A DNA stretch of 64,000 nt from Phyllobacterium endophyticum. Lineage in GTDB: Bacteria > Pseudomonadota > Alphaproteobacteria > Rhizobiales > Rhizobiaceae. The stretch lies in the NCBI RefSeq assembly GCF_003010935.1, contig NZ_PGGN01000004.1, positions 310,001 through 374,000 on the forward strand, in the 5' to 3' direction. Each line of letters starts with the position of its first letter. Positions within the stretch are counted from its first letter, which is position 1. The notes below the pieces were generated by a model. The model was not told where the DNA came from. It saw only the letters and a program-made list of their open reading frames with translations, and ran no database searches. Made by a program: the position numbers and the translations under genes. Of this stretch, positions 55,000 to 64,000 are shown in pieces.

Positions 55000-56175
55000 C
55001 TATCTGTAGGGATCGGCGGCGTCGCGCAACCCATCTCCAAGGAAATTGAACGCCAGGATAACAAGAATGACAGGAATCATTGGAAAAAGCAGCCAGGGAT
55101 AAAATGCAATAACGCTCACACTGCGCGCCTCGGTCAACAGAATACCCCAGCTCGTGATCGGCGGCCTTAGGCCAAGACCGAGGAAGCTCAGCGCTGTCTC
55201 GCCCAGAATCATTCCGGGAATCGAGATGGTGGCCGTCGCGATCAGGTGCGACATGAAACCTGGAACAAGATGGCGCCCGATGATACGCGGACTTTTGGCA
55301 CCCATCAGCTGCGCTGCCAATACGTAATCTTCCTCACGAAGCGCCAGGAGCTTGGAACGAACCGAGCGGGCGAGACCAGTCCAGTCCAGCATTCCGAGAA
55401 TGATGGTGATGCCAAAATAGATCAGGATTGGGCTCCATGTCACAGGCATAATCGCCGCAAGCGCCATCCAGAGCGGTAAACTAGGCAATGATTGCAACAC
55501 CTCGATGACACGTTGGACCAGCAAATCAAACACTCCGCCGTGGTAACCGGCAAGACCGCCGATTACAATTCCCAGAACGAAACTGATGGTGATTCCAATC
55601 AAACCGATGGTCAGCGATATTCGAGCGCCATAAATGATGCGCGACAGGACATCACGACCAAGCCGATCAGTCCCCAGCAGGAACATCTGCCCGTCCTTGG
55701 CCGGGCAGACAAGATGGATATTACTGTCGATCAAACCCCAGAATCGGTAACTGTCACCGCGACAAAAGAAGCGAAGCGGTTCGACGTCAGCGCCATTGTT
55801 CGTGTAGACACGTTTCAGCGATTCCATGTCGAGCTTCATTTCCCGGCCGTACACGAATGGCCCGACAAAATTCCCGTCATGGAAGAAATGCACACGCTGT
55901 GGCGGCGAATGGATGAAATCGACATTCCGGGTGTGCAAATTATAGGGCGCAAGGAATTCGGCAATGACGATCATGCCGTAGAGTAGAAGAAGGAAAATCC
56001 CGGACACGAGTGCAAGCTTGTGACGTTTGAATTTCCACCACATCAGCCGCGTCTGCGATGCGAGATGGATCCTGGCCTGTTCGTCGGTCATTACCTCCAC
56101 TGACATAGGATCAAAAGGAGCAGTGGAAACGTAGTGCTGGAGGGGCGCGCCGGGCGAGGGAAGCGGTGCTGTCAC
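55000..56175 (-). CDS. ABC transporter permease (OppC/DppC type)
   Basis: A 391-residue inner-membrane permease. The GTG at 56175 overlaps the upstream permease stop (GTGA), so the longer open frame to 56622 is not the start. The N-terminal TM helix (LVSGIFLLLLYGMIVIAEFL) is followed by an unusually long periplasmic stretch (residues about 70-145, with a Cys pair FFCRG and LVCPAK). Then comes the permease core: GTDRLGRDVLSRIIYGARISL, the EAA-type loop REEDYVLAAQLMGAKSPRII and a final GDGLRDAADPYR. It imports peptides or oligosaccharides with the neighbouring subunits. Confidence 0.88.
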   Translation of the reverse strand: MTAPLPSPGAPLQHYVSTAPFDPMSVEVMTDEQARIHLASQTRLMWWKFKRHKLALVSGIFLLLLYGMIVIAEFLAPYNLHTRNVDFIHSPPQRVHFFHDGNFVGPFVYGREMKLDMESLKRVYTNNGADVEPLRFFCRGDSYRFWGLIDSNIHLVCPAKDGQMFLLGTDRLGRDVLSRIIYGARISLTIGLIGITISFVLGIVIGGLAGYHGGVFDLLVQRVIEVLQSLPSLPLWMALAAIMPVTWSPILIYFGITIILGMLDWTGLARSVRSKLLALREEDYVLAAQLMGAKSPRIIGRHLVPGFMSHLIATATISIPGMILGETALSFLGLGLRPPITSWGILLTEARSVSVIAFYPWLLFPMIPVILVILAFNFLGDGLRDAADPYR

Positions 56176-57170
56176 TTGGTGCTCCTGCCTTGCAGACGAA
56201 TGCGCGGATCGAGAAAAGCAAGGGCAATATCGGAAATGAGCACGCCGATTACGGTGAGGAATGCCAAAAACATCAGGAAAGACCCTGCAAGATACATATC
56301 CTGGCTTTGCAGCGCTTTGATGAGCATTGGCCCCGTCGTCTCCAAGGAGAGTACAATGGCGGTGATTTCGGCCCCGGATATGATGGAAGGCAAGATCGAG
56401 CCGATATCGGAGACGAAGAAATTGAGCGCCATGCGCAGCGGATACTTGACGAGCGTGCGGAACGGGTGAAGTCCCTTGGCGCGAGCCGTCATGACATATT
56501 GCTTCTGCAACTCGTCCAGGAGATTGGCGCGCAAGCGCCGGATCATGCCCGCCGTACCGGCTGTACCAACGATGATCACCGGAATCCACAAATGGGAAAG
56601 GATCGATCTTGCCTTCTCCCAACTCATCGGTTCGTTGAGATACTGCTGATCCATCAAATGGCCGATCGACGTGCCGAACCAGATATTGGCAAAGTACATC
56701 AGGATCAACGCCAACATGAAGTTCGGGATAGCGATGCCGATCAAGCCAAGGAACGTGAGGCCGTAATCGCTCCAGCTATACTGGTGGGTCGCGGAGTACA
56801 TGCCGATTGGAAAAGCGATCAACCAAGTGAAGAGGATTGTGACAAAGGAGACGAGGATCGTCAGCCACAGGCGGTCACCGACCACCTCGCTTACCGGTAG
56901 CTGGTATTCGAAGGAATAGCCGAAATCACCCTGCAACATGCCGCCGAGCCAATGAAAATATCGCAACACCGGAGGCCGGTCGAAACCGTACTGATGGCGC
57001 AATTCTTCGATTTCCTGCAGATTGACCGTTTCACCTTGGGCTCGCAGCTCGGCGATCTGACTTTCAAAGAAATTGCCGGGCGGCAGTTCTATTATGGTAA
57101 AGACCAGGGCTGAAATAACCAGCAGGGTGGGGATCATCGCGGCAATACGCCAAAGTATGTAACGCAGCAT
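56172..57170 (-). CDS. ABC transporter permease (OppB/DppB type)
   Basis: A 332-residue permease with six helices. The start LRYILWRIAAMIPTLLVISALVFTI is typical of OppB. Residues about 35-75 are a periplasmic loop (LRAQGETVNLQEIEELRHQYG). The EAA loop is ALVKYPLRMALN-like (ARAKGLHPFRTLVKYPLRMAL). It is 3 bases after the binding-protein gene and overlaps the OppC-type gene, so the importer is one operon. Confidence 0.9.
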   Translation of the reverse strand: MLRYILWRIAAMIPTLLVISALVFTIIELPPGNFFESQIAELRAQGETVNLQEIEELRHQYGFDRPPVLRYFHWLGGMLQGDFGYSFEYQLPVSEVVGDRLWLTILVSFVTILFTWLIAFPIGMYSATHQYSWSDYGLTFLGLIGIAIPNFMLALILMYFANIWFGTSIGHLMDQQYLNEPMSWEKARSILSHLWIPVIIVGTAGTAGMIRRLRANLLDELQKQYVMTARAKGLHPFRTLVKYPLRMALNFFVSDIGSILPSIISGAEITAIVLSLETTGPMLIKALQSQDMYLAGSFLMFLAFLTVIGVLISDIALAFLDPRIRLQGRSTK

Positions 57171-57173
57171 TCG

Positions 57174-59096
57174 CTAGACCTGCTCCTCACTCAGCCAGAA
57201 GGTATCCGGCATGTAAATGCCGAGGTAGCTCGTAGGATCAAATCCATAGAGGCCCTTCTCAGGTACATTCTGCAATCGCGACGAACGTACGATTGGTTGT
57301 AGCGTGCCATTGACAAGTCCGATGGAAAACACCTGCTGGCTGTAAATGCTGAGCATTTTCTGCCAAATTTCTGTCCGCTCCGCCAAATGGCCAGATCTCT
57401 GCCATCGTCCCAGCAAATCGGTGAGTTCCATGGCTTCAGGAAGATCCGGTGCCTTGCCCTGGCTGCCATGTGACAGGTAGTACATGCCCCAAAGAGGCCA
57501 TTGCAATTGGTCGTCCATCGTTGGAGCCAACTGTCCCGGATTCATGTCGGCCGTCGCCACACCATTGTCCATTCCGTACCATATGGACATCATGATCCGA
57601 CCGCCCATTGCACGGCTGCGGAATATGTCCCGCTGCGAGGTCCGTATAAAAAGCGCAATGCCGATCTTGCGCCAATGATCGGTGACAAGTTCGAGAACAT
57701 CCGTGTCGACAGAACTTTCGCCCGGTGTCTCGATCGTGATTTCGGCAGGCCTGCCATCAGGTAAAAGGCGGATGCCGTCCTCTCCGCGGTCCTGTAGGCC
57801 GGCCTCATCCAGCAGCGCATTGGCTTTATCGGGATCGTGATCGATCCAGGCACTCGCATATTCAGGTTTGAACAGTGGGCTCTCAGGCAGGAGCGTATCC
57901 GCGCTGGGGACACCGAGGCCGTAGAATACCGCCATGTTGATCTCATGCCGGTCAATCGCAAGAGACAAGGCTCTTCTTACCCTGACGTCGTGGAACAATG
58001 CGCGCCAGACGTCGTCGCCGCAGTTCAAATTGGGCAAGATAGCGACACGCGAACCGCGCGTTGCCTTCCATAGATCAACCTTTATCGGATAGCGATCTTC
58101 GGCATCCTTCAAGAATGTGTAGTCGGCAAAATCGATGCCCGTAGCTTGCAGGTCCGTTTCTCCAGCACCTGTCTTGGCCGCAATGATGGAGGATGAACTT
58201 ACGTTGAGGATAAAGCGATCGACGTAGGGCAGTTGCCTGCCGTTTTCATCCACGCGGTGGAAGAACGGGTTGCGCTCGAAGACAAACTGCTCAGCCGGCG
58301 CTGCTGTGGTGTTTCGCCAAGGATCGAGCGTTGGCAGCTCGGGGTTTTCTGGACGGTATGTCCGCGACATCTTGATATGCAGGTCGGCCCATTTCTTCAC
58401 CCGCTGTTCCTGCATCAAGGCGGAGAGCCTGAATTGATCCTGATATTTCTTGTGAAATCGTTTGAGATAGGCTGACGGTCCGACAAGAACCAGAGGCTGC
58501 GGCCCAGCAAGACTTGGTAGAAAGTCCGGATTGGGCTTATCCCAGGAATAGCGGATGGTCCATTCGTCGAGGATTTCGAAGCGTGGAAGGTTACCGTCGA
58601 CACGCAACACCATGGAGCCACCGCCGGGTGTCAGATCCTTGTTAAGGAGCACGTCGTCCCACCAGTAGCGGAAATCGTCGGTGGTAAAAGCCGAACCGTC
58701 GGACCATCTGTGCCCCTCACGAATCGTAAACGTGAACACCGTGTCGTTGTCGGAATGGAACGCCTCGAGAATGTCAGGCTGGAAAACGAGGTGTTCGTCA
58801 TATCCGATCAGCCGCGCGTAGCCATAGATCGTCATGAACCGAATATCTTTTGCGCTGCCAATGATCGTGCGAACCGTTCCACCATAGCGGCCGGGCGTGC
58901 GGCCCATTTCCTTGAGGCCGACAATGCGCGGCCTTTTTGGTAGTCGCTCAACAAGAGGTGGCAAGCTGCGGGCCCGAAGTTGATCAGCCAGATACTCAGG
59001 TTCAAGCTCCCGATCGGCTGCTTTACCCATGCTCGGCATCAGCGCCCAACCCATCGCAGCCAGGCTGGTGCCAAGTACGGAGCGGCGGCTTACCAC
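57174..59096 (-). CDS. ABC transporter substrate-binding protein, family 5
   Basis: A 640-residue periplasmic binding protein, longer than OppA (about 540). The N terminus [24 protein letters not shown] is a twin-arginine-type signal. Family 5 features include [25 protein letters not shown], and [24 protein letters not shown]. The length and C-terminal [16 protein letters not shown] resemble members that take up oligosaccharides rather than peptides, which would fit the nearby polysaccharide lyase. The 5' end overlaps the ATPase gene by 7 bases. Confidence 0.88.
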   Translation of the reverse strand: MVSRRSVLGTSLAAMGWALMPSMGKAADRELEPEYLADQLRARSLPPLVERLPKRPRIVGLKEMGRTPGRYGGTVRTIIGSAKDIRFMTIYGYARLIGYDEHLVFQPDILEAFHSDNDTVFTFTIREGHRWSDGSAFTTDDFRYWWDDVLLNKDLTPGGGSMVLRVDGNLPRFEILDEWTIRYSWDKPNPDFLPSLAGPQPLVLVGPSAYLKRFHKKYQDQFRLSALMQEQRVKKWADLHIKMSRTYRPENPELPTLDPWRNTTAAPAEQFVFERNPFFHRVDENGRQLPYVDRFILNVSSSSIIAAKTGAGETDLQATGIDFADYTFLKDAEDRYPIKVDLWKATRGSRVAILPNLNCGDDVWRALFHDVRVRRALSLAIDRHEINMAVFYGLGVPSADTLLPESPLFKPEYASAWIDHDPDKANALLDEAGLQDRGEDGIRLLPDGRPAEITIETPGESSVDTDVLELVTDHWRKIGIALFIRTSQRDIFRSRAMGGRIMMSIWYGMDNGVATADMNPGQLAPTMDDQLQWPLWGMYYLSHGSQGKAPDLPEAMELTDLLGRWQRSGHLAERTEIWQKMLSIYSQQVFSIGLVNGTLQPIVRSSRLQNVPEKGLYGFDPTSYLGIYMPDTFWLSEEQV

Positions 59097-60982
59097 GACC
59101 GTAGCTCCCTTGCGTCGGCGTTGCGCCGAGCCAGGACAAGATGGCCACCGCCAAGATCCGCAGGTGCAAGCGTTTCGGTGCCGCCTGTGAATTGTGAGCC
59201 CCAGGCCTGCTTGTTCGATGTATCGTTAGCCTTCAAAGTATCAAAGTCGAGCGGTCTGTCGAGATCGGGGAAAGGAATGGCCGCAAGAAGCGAGCGCGTA
59301 TATGGGTGGACAGGATCGCGCAGAATTATCTCACGGGGAGCAATCTCCACAATGCGCCCCGCGTACATGACGGCAATGCGGTCAGCCATGTAATCGACAA
59401 CAGCGAGATTGTGCGAGATGAAGAGGTAGGTCAGGCCTAGTTCTTTTTGGAGGTCCTTGAGGAGATTGAGAATTTGCGCCTGCACCGAAACATCAAGGGC
59501 CGATACAGGTTCGTCGCAGATTAGGAGTTGGGGGCCAAGTGCCAGGGCCCTTGCGATGCCGATCCGTTGTCGCTGGCCGCCGGAAAAGCTGTGGGGATAG
59601 CGATTGAGAAATCGCTGATCGAGGCCTATCGCCTGCATGAGCGCGCGTACCTTCTTCAGACGATAGGCACTATCGCCAAGCCCGTGTATCTCCAACGGCT
59701 CGCTGAGGATGTTCTGCACGGTCATGCGCGGCGAGAGCGATGAAACCGGATCCTGAAAAACCATCTGCATGCGGGTGCGCAACTGCATGAGTTCGGCACC
59801 CTCTGCTTTGAGGACATCGATCTTGCCCCTGCCGTCGTCGAAAATGACGGAGCCACCGTCAGGCGTGACAGCGCGCATCAGGATCTTGCTCACGGTCGTC
59901 TTGCCGCTACCGCTCTCGCCGACGAGGCCGAGACATTCACCGCGCTTGATGTCGAAGCTGATGCCGTCCACAGCCTTAACCAGGGTCTTGTCCTGCTTGC
60001 CGAAAAGGCCAGACTTGCGAATACCATAGGTTTTTACCAGATCCCGGACAGACAGGAGAATCTCCGGAGCGTTTTCAACCGGTTTCTTCTTAGCCCAAAG
60101 TGTCTCCGAATTGACCGGAACTTCGCGAAGAGCCTTCAGGCGCTCGCCGGGTTTCATGTCGAAATGCGGAACGGCAGCCATCAGACCTTTCAGATAGGCA
60201 TGTTGCGGTTTTCGGTAGATGGCTCCGACGGTACCTGCTTCCATTATTTCGCCGTGATAAATGACCACCACCTCGTCTGCCATATTTGCGACGACGCCAA
60301 GATCATGCGTGATGAGAAGCATTGCCATGTTCAGCTTGTGCTGAAGATCACGTAGCAACTCCAGAATCTGCGCTTGAATCGTTACGTCGAGCGCCGTCGT
60401 CGGCTCGTCGGCGATAAGCAGGGCAGGGCGGCAGATTAGCGCCATAGCGATCATGGCGCGCTGTCGCATTCCTCCGGATAATTCGAAGGGATACATATCA
60501 TAGGTCCGGCTTGGCTTGGCGAAGCCAACGAGCCCGAGCATCTCCTCGGTTTTGAAGCGGCGCTCGTCCTTTGTCGATTCAGTATGGATCGCCAGGACCT
60601 CGCTGATCTGATTGCCCACAGTGTGCAACGGCGAAAGCGAAGTCATTGGCTCCTGGAAGATTTTCGCCATGCGACTACCGCGCAACGCGCGAATTTCAGG
60701 TCCGTCGCGCGATAACCTCAGGATGTCGGTACTCCTGCCGTCGACTGGATCCGTGAAGAGAATTTTGCCAGTCACCTTGGCGGTATTTGGCAGGATTCCC
60801 ATGACCGACTGGCTGATCACAGACTTGCCGGAACCGGACTCACCCACAAGGGCTGTCACTTTTCCGGGCAGGACGCGGAGGTTCACGCCCCTAACGACCT
60901 CTAACCGCCCACCAAGCATCGAAAAGGAAATGCCCAGATTTTCAATACGCAGCAGATCAGTTTCGGACTTCATGCCAGTCAA
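59090..60982 (-). CDS. Fused double ABC ATPase (OppDF type)
   Basis: A 630-residue protein with two nucleotide-binding domains. NBD1: Walker [10 protein letters not shown] (near residue 45), signature [12 protein letters not shown], Walker [13 protein letters not shown], His switch LITHDLG. NBD2: Walker [10 protein letters not shown], signature [12 protein letters not shown], Walker [20 protein letters not shown]. Both are catalytically intact. The TTG at 60982 has GAGGGA close upstream; the ATG at 60973 is an alternative. It energises the two permeases downstream. The 316 bases upstream to 61298 carry no gene I can support. Confidence 0.92.
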   Translation of the reverse strand: MTGMKSETDLLRIENLGISFSMLGGRLEVVRGVNLRVLPGKVTALVGESGSGKSVISQSVMGILPNTAKVTGKILFTDPVDGRSTDILRLSRDGPEIRALRGSRMAKIFQEPMTSLSPLHTVGNQISEVLAIHTESTKDERRFKTEEMLGLVGFAKPSRTYDMYPFELSGGMRQRAMIAMALICRPALLIADEPTTALDVTIQAQILELLRDLQHKLNMAMLLITHDLGVVANMADEVVVIYHGEIMEAGTVGAIYRKPQHAYLKGLMAAVPHFDMKPGERLKALREVPVNSETLWAKKKPVENAPEILLSVRDLVKTYGIRKSGLFGKQDKTLVKAVDGISFDIKRGECLGLVGESGSGKTTVSKILMRAVTPDGGSVIFDDGRGKIDVLKAEGAELMQLRTRMQMVFQDPVSSLSPRMTVQNILSEPLEIHGLGDSAYRLKKVRALMQAIGLDQRFLNRYPHSFSGGQRQRIGIARALALGPQLLICDEPVSALDVSVQAQILNLLKDLQKELGLTYLFISHNLAVVDYMADRIAVMYAGRIVEIAPREIILRDPVHPYTRSLLAAIPFPDLDRPLDFDTLKANDTSNKQAWGSQFTGGTETLAPADLGGGHLVLARRNADARELRSW

Positions 60983-61298
60983 TCGTTCCCTCGGAGCCTT
61001 TTGTCAGCTGCTCACTTGAATTTGAACCTATCGTACGGCTTCAGGCGAGTCTAGTTGGCTCTATATGGCGATGCCGCTGTGTCTGTTGAAGCTAAAGGGC
61101 GTCTGAGTGCACCCGTTGGGACAAGGGCGCATCCCGCCAACGTATGGTCCCCACCGCATGGGATGGGTTCAAGAAGAAACTTGGAGAGAGTTCCTACACG
61201 CACGCCTTGCGTCGCCAATTTGGGCCAATCACCACGGCCTCGCTGTCACGGCGAGCGGTCAAACGGAAGAACAGTCGAAACGATCGGAAAGTCGATGA
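60983..61298. other. Non-coding gap between lyase and ABC ATPase genes
   Basis: This 316-base stretch holds only a short plus-strand frame (61107-61298) with no ribosome-binding site and no family resemblance. I see no hairpin, tRNA or EcfG-type site. It should contain the promoter of the importer operon, which I cannot locate. Confidence 0.5.
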
Positions 61299-62258
61299 TC
61301 AGAAAGCGGGGCACACACCAGTGCCCATCACATCCTCGCAGCGCGGCGAGCGGCGAAAATTATCGTAGTAAAGCGTCCACTCGGTTGTGTCGGCGGCTCT
61401 ATAGGGGCCAAACTTAAAATACTGGTTTGCACCGAGACCCTTGTCGCCGTGGCCAATGTGGCCCTTGACCGTTACGACCCACTTGCTGTTGGCGTAAATT
61501 TCGACATGACCCGACCCGTCGGGACCCGGCTTCGTATAGATAGCGAAATCAATCCAGCCGCTGTCCGGTGACGGTATCTTATTGCCACGGTCGATCACTG
61601 TAATCGCGTTCGTGCAACTGTTGAACTGGCTTCCGTCTTGAGGCGTCCAGTTCCCGTCCGTTGCGACAAGCGCCCGCATCTGGTTCGTGTCCGGTCGATA
61701 CCACACCGGTGTCTGGGCGTCGCCACAGGCCTGAACCGTGGTCGCGCCCTCCGCTTTTGCCGGTGGCACATAATTGGTCTCGACGGTGGCGAATAGCTTA
61801 CCGTTATTGAGACGCAGCGCCAGGAAAGGGCTGAAATCACCGACGGCATCGGGTCCAATCTCACGCTTCCACTGTGCGATGAGATAGCGATGGTCGCCTT
61901 CCGGGATCGGGTCGCCAAACTTGACCGCGAAACCGTACCAGACACCCTGCGTATAGGGTACGCGCCGATCGGTTTTCTCCCATATCTCGGCCCGCTCGCT
62001 GCAATTCTTTTTCACATCCGGGCAAAATGGCTTTACGCTTAGCTTCAGTGCGCCCGTACCCGTCTGTTTGACTTCCGACTGAAACTCGAAGGTTCCCGCC
62101 CGCTGCTCGAAATTCTTGCGATAATAAAGCCCGCCGCTTGCAGCAAAATCCGTGCCGTCAAACCCGTCGAAGAGCATATCGGCATTTGGCTCTGCGGCCG
62201 CACCGGCTAGATTGAGGCTGGTGGCGAGAAAAGCCATGGTGAGGATCTTTCCGGTCAT
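61299..62258 (-). CDS. Secreted polysaccharide lyase (PL20-like)
   Basis: A 319-residue protein with a signal peptide (ILTMAFLATSLNLAGAAA). The fold is a beta-jelly roll with RAEIWEKTDRRVPYTQGVWYGFAVKF, DHRYLIAQWKRE, DSGWIDFAIYTKPGPDGSG and the C-terminal YFKFGPYRAADTTEWTLYYDNFRR (each shown in short pieces); this is the polysaccharide lyase family near PL20, whose members cleave glucuronan or similar polyuronates by beta-elimination. Four or more cysteines suggest disulfides. The ATG overlaps the stop of the cyclase gene by 4 bases, a tight coupling. Confidence 0.78.
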   Translation of the reverse strand: MTGKILTMAFLATSLNLAGAAAEPNADMLFDGFDGTDFAASGGLYYRKNFEQRAGTFEFQSEVKQTGTGALKLSVKPFCPDVKKNCSERAEIWEKTDRRVPYTQGVWYGFAVKFGDPIPEGDHRYLIAQWKREIGPDAVGDFSPFLALRLNNGKLFATVETNYVPPAKAEGATTVQACGDAQTPVWYRPDTNQMRALVATDGNWTPQDGSQFNSCTNAITVIDRGNKIPSPDSGWIDFAIYTKPGPDGSGHVEIYANSKWVVTVKGHIGHGDKGLGANQYFKFGPYRAADTTEWTLYYDNFRRSPRCEDVMGTGVCPAF

Positions 62259-63598
62259 TGCATGAATTTGTCGATCATGGGACGCCGGTCCTGAGTTTTG
62301 CCGTCGCGGTGCAACAGCATCACCTGCTCCGCATCCGACAGGCCGTCGTAGGTAACCTGATCATAGGCGTCATCCAACTGTCCCGTCTGTTCGGAGGATT
62401 TCGGCAATAGAACCGTAACTTTCTGCCCAACCCCGCGCAATTTTTCCTCACCCAATGTGACCCAATCGCCGCCACAATAGGTTGCAAATGCTTGGCTGGC
62501 GATGACCTCACGCGAATATTTCTTGGTTAGACCCTGCAGCCGCTGAACCTCGTTAACTGCAGACCCAAAAGCCGAGAAGGTCAGCCGGTCTTTGAGGCCG
62601 ACATTGCCAAACATGACGTTGCCGACATGCAGACCGATACCGTAGCGAATGTCGCCAAGGCCATCGCTACGCCGTTCCTTGTTGAGTTCAGCGACACGTG
62701 CCTGCGCCTTGAAGACCGCGTTCAGAGCTGTCTGGCAGGCGATCTTCGATGGATCCTTGTGACGACCGCAGGGATAAACCGCGAGAAAGCCATCGCCCAT
62801 GAAGCTTAGAATTTCTCCGCCACCGCGATTGAATGGCGCTGCGATTGCATCGAAAAAATGGTTGAGCGTATCGATATACGCCTGCCTGCCTTCTTTTTCC
62901 GCCAGCACGGTCGACTCGCGCATGTCTCCCATGACGAGAGCTGCGCGAATAGTGTCACCATCGCCGCGCCGAATCTGACCGTTCAGGACGCGCTTGCCCG
63001 CATTGCCACCGAGATATGTTGTCAGCATGTTATCGGCAAGTTTGCCCAGGACGGCCATTTTGGCGGCAACGGCGAGATGATTCTGCAACCGCAAGAGCGC
63101 GGCGATCATGGCATCGCTGAATCCTTCCTTGCCGTCTGTTGACCATGAGCCCATCATTCCCTGCGTCGACTGACCACCGAAAGGCTGCAGGAAAGCCAAA
63201 TAGTCGGTGACCCCCTCGGCCTTGAGTTCATCGAGGACGGGAAACTCATGGGGGCCGTCGACATCGATTCGCCGGCGCAGATGCTCCAGATTGTTGCTGA
63301 GAAGGTAAAAATAGGGGCTCAGCAGGAATCTCTCCGGTTTTCCGGCAGGGTCATGCCGGTAACCTTCGACGCTCATGCCACTTGAACGTTTCCAAGTGAA
63401 TCCCAACGCGTCATAAAGGGGGTGCAGCATAGAGAATGACAGGTTGACACGAGCTATTGGCAGCCCTGCGGCGGCGATGCGCTCACAGAACCCGCGCACG
63501 ATCGTTTCCAGGTTTTCACCAGCAAGCGAAGTTTGCGTGAGCCAGTCAGCAACCTTGTCGAGAAGTATCGTCGATACGTCAAATTGGGTCGTGCTCAT
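62255..63598 (-). CDS. Class III adenylate/guanylate cyclase (soluble)
   Basis: A 447-residue protein; the ATG at 63598 has AAGGAC a few bases upstream, while the frame reaches 63739. The N-terminal 200 residues (VADWLTQTSLAGENLETIVRGFC, then RRRIDVDGPHEFPVLDELKAEGVTDY) are a rhizobial sensor-type region of unknown ligand. The C-terminal cyclase has the first metal Asp in ALVMGDMRESTVL, the second in SFMGDGFLAVYP, and FGSAVNEVQRLQ for the ribose contacts. It is coupled to the lyase gene by a 4-base overlap. Confidence 0.85.
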   Translation of the reverse strand: MSTTQFDVSTILLDKVADWLTQTSLAGENLETIVRGFCERIAAAGLPIARVNLSFSMLHPLYDALGFTWKRSSGMSVEGYRHDPAGKPERFLLSPYFYLLSNNLEHLRRRIDVDGPHEFPVLDELKAEGVTDYLAFLQPFGGQSTQGMMGSWSTDGKEGFSDAMIAALLRLQNHLAVAAKMAVLGKLADNMLTTYLGGNAGKRVLNGQIRRGDGDTIRAALVMGDMRESTVLAEKEGRQAYIDTLNHFFDAIAAPFNRGGGEILSFMGDGFLAVYPCGRHKDPSKIACQTALNAVFKAQARVAELNKERRSDGLGDIRYGIGLHVGNVMFGNVGLKDRLTFSAFGSAVNEVQRLQGLTKKYSREVIASQAFATYCGGDWVTLGEEKLRGVGQKVTVLLPKSSEQTGQLDDAYDQVTYDGLSDAEQVMLLHRDGKTQDRRPMIDKFMQ

Positions 63599-64000
63599 CC
63601 GTCGTCCTTGCAAATGCGAGCCACGTCCACTTTGCACGCACGGTCTTTCTCCTGACAAGAGTGCTAAGAATCGCACACAATTGGCAGAAAACAGGGAAAA
63701 GATGAGCGAATCGGGCAATTGTGTCAACGCTGGCAGCAAATGCGCCAGTAGTCATGCTCTTACCGGTCCGAGTTGCTCAGGCGGGCAGTTGGTGGGCGGT
63801 CCTCTAGCGGTCACTGTTGAAATTTTCAAATGGGCATTTCACCGATCAGAAACAATAGGCGATTGTCACTGATTGCGAGCACAGCACGACAGAACCCACC
63901 GTCGTACTCGCTTGACACCCAACTTCAGAGCGGTCATCTAAACGCCAACCCGCAACGGTGTTTGACTTGAAGAGAATGTCTTGGCCACTTCTGCTTTTCT
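63599..64000. other. No convincing gene at the right end
   Basis: The last 400 bases carry only shadow frames. A TTGACA at 63912-63917 has a poor -10 partner (CATCTA), so I do not call a promoter. The 5' end of the cyclase gene faces this gap and its promoter must lie here, unlocated. Confidence 0.5.

Noticed and set aside
56176-56622. Upstream extension of the OppC-type permease
   Set aside because: It overlaps the OppB-type gene out of frame; the GTG at 56175 in the GTGA overlap is a better start.
61107-61298. Plus-strand frame of 63 codons in the lyase-ATPase gap
   Set aside because: No ribosome-binding site and no resemblance to a known family or transposase.
63912-63940. TTGACA with 17-base spacing to CATCTA
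   Set aside because: The -10 is poor and no gene follows within the window.

Overview
The window reads as part of a secondary replicon (plasmid or chromid) of a rhizobial alphaproteobacterium (order Hyphomicrobiales). The main reasons are a complete repABC replication/partition operon (36132-39794), a CIO-type cytochrome bd oxidase, an AmpR/AmpC pair resembling those of Ochrobactrum-type bacteria, DUF982 and DUF2934 proteins, and many promoters of the alphaproteobacterial general stress response type (GGAAC-N16-nnTT). I cannot name the species from the sequence alone.

Region 1 (1-31.8 kb) is a stress and storage-carbon island. It opens with a truncated PRTase-like/kinase-like protein, then a trehalose-synthase-like GH13 protein with an LLM flavin oxidoreductase and a SLC13-type permease. 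Several small secreted or membrane proteins follow, then ampR-ampC and an ECF sigma factor that looks like EcfG. Next is one tight operon, glgE - treS/maltokinase fusion - glgB - glgX - treZ - malQ - treY (11441-27275), in which most genes overlap by a few bases. It encodes the GlgE alpha-glucan route (trehalose to maltose to maltose-1-phosphate to glucan, plus branching) and the TreY/TreZ route back from glucan to trehalose, with debranching and disproportionation enzymes. A run of small stress-type genes comes next (DUF2934, a short-chain dehydrogenase, DUF4142, HPP-CBS and small conserved proteins). I found 14 GGAAC-N16/17-nnTT sites, each just upstream of a gene in this region or the next, including one before the sigma factor itself. 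The island is therefore probably a regulon of that sigma factor or a chromosomal relative.

Region 2 (31.8-36 kb) holds cydAB with a 32-residue DUF2474 peptide, a DUF982 protein and three small conserved genes. Region 3 (36-39.9 kb) is repABC, with a predicted counter-transcribed RNA between repB and repC and a candidate partition palindrome just after repC.

Region 4 (39.9-54.9 kb) looks like a surface-glycan and signalling block: two methyltransferases, a CyaC-like membrane adenylate cyclase with a haem-b-type anchor and a [2Fe-2S] domain, four glycosyltransferases, a polysaccharide-deacetylase-like protein, an MBL hydrolase, a metallophosphoesterase, a stand-alone cyclic-nucleotide-binding protein, and a 904-residue ABC-exporter-like protein whose nucleotide-binding domain has lost every catalytic motif. 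Region 5 (55-63.6 kb) is an oligopeptide/oligosaccharide-type ABC importer (two permeases, a binding protein and a fused double ATPase), a secreted polysaccharide lyase and a second adenylate cyclase overlapping the lyase gene. The last 400 bases show no convincing gene.
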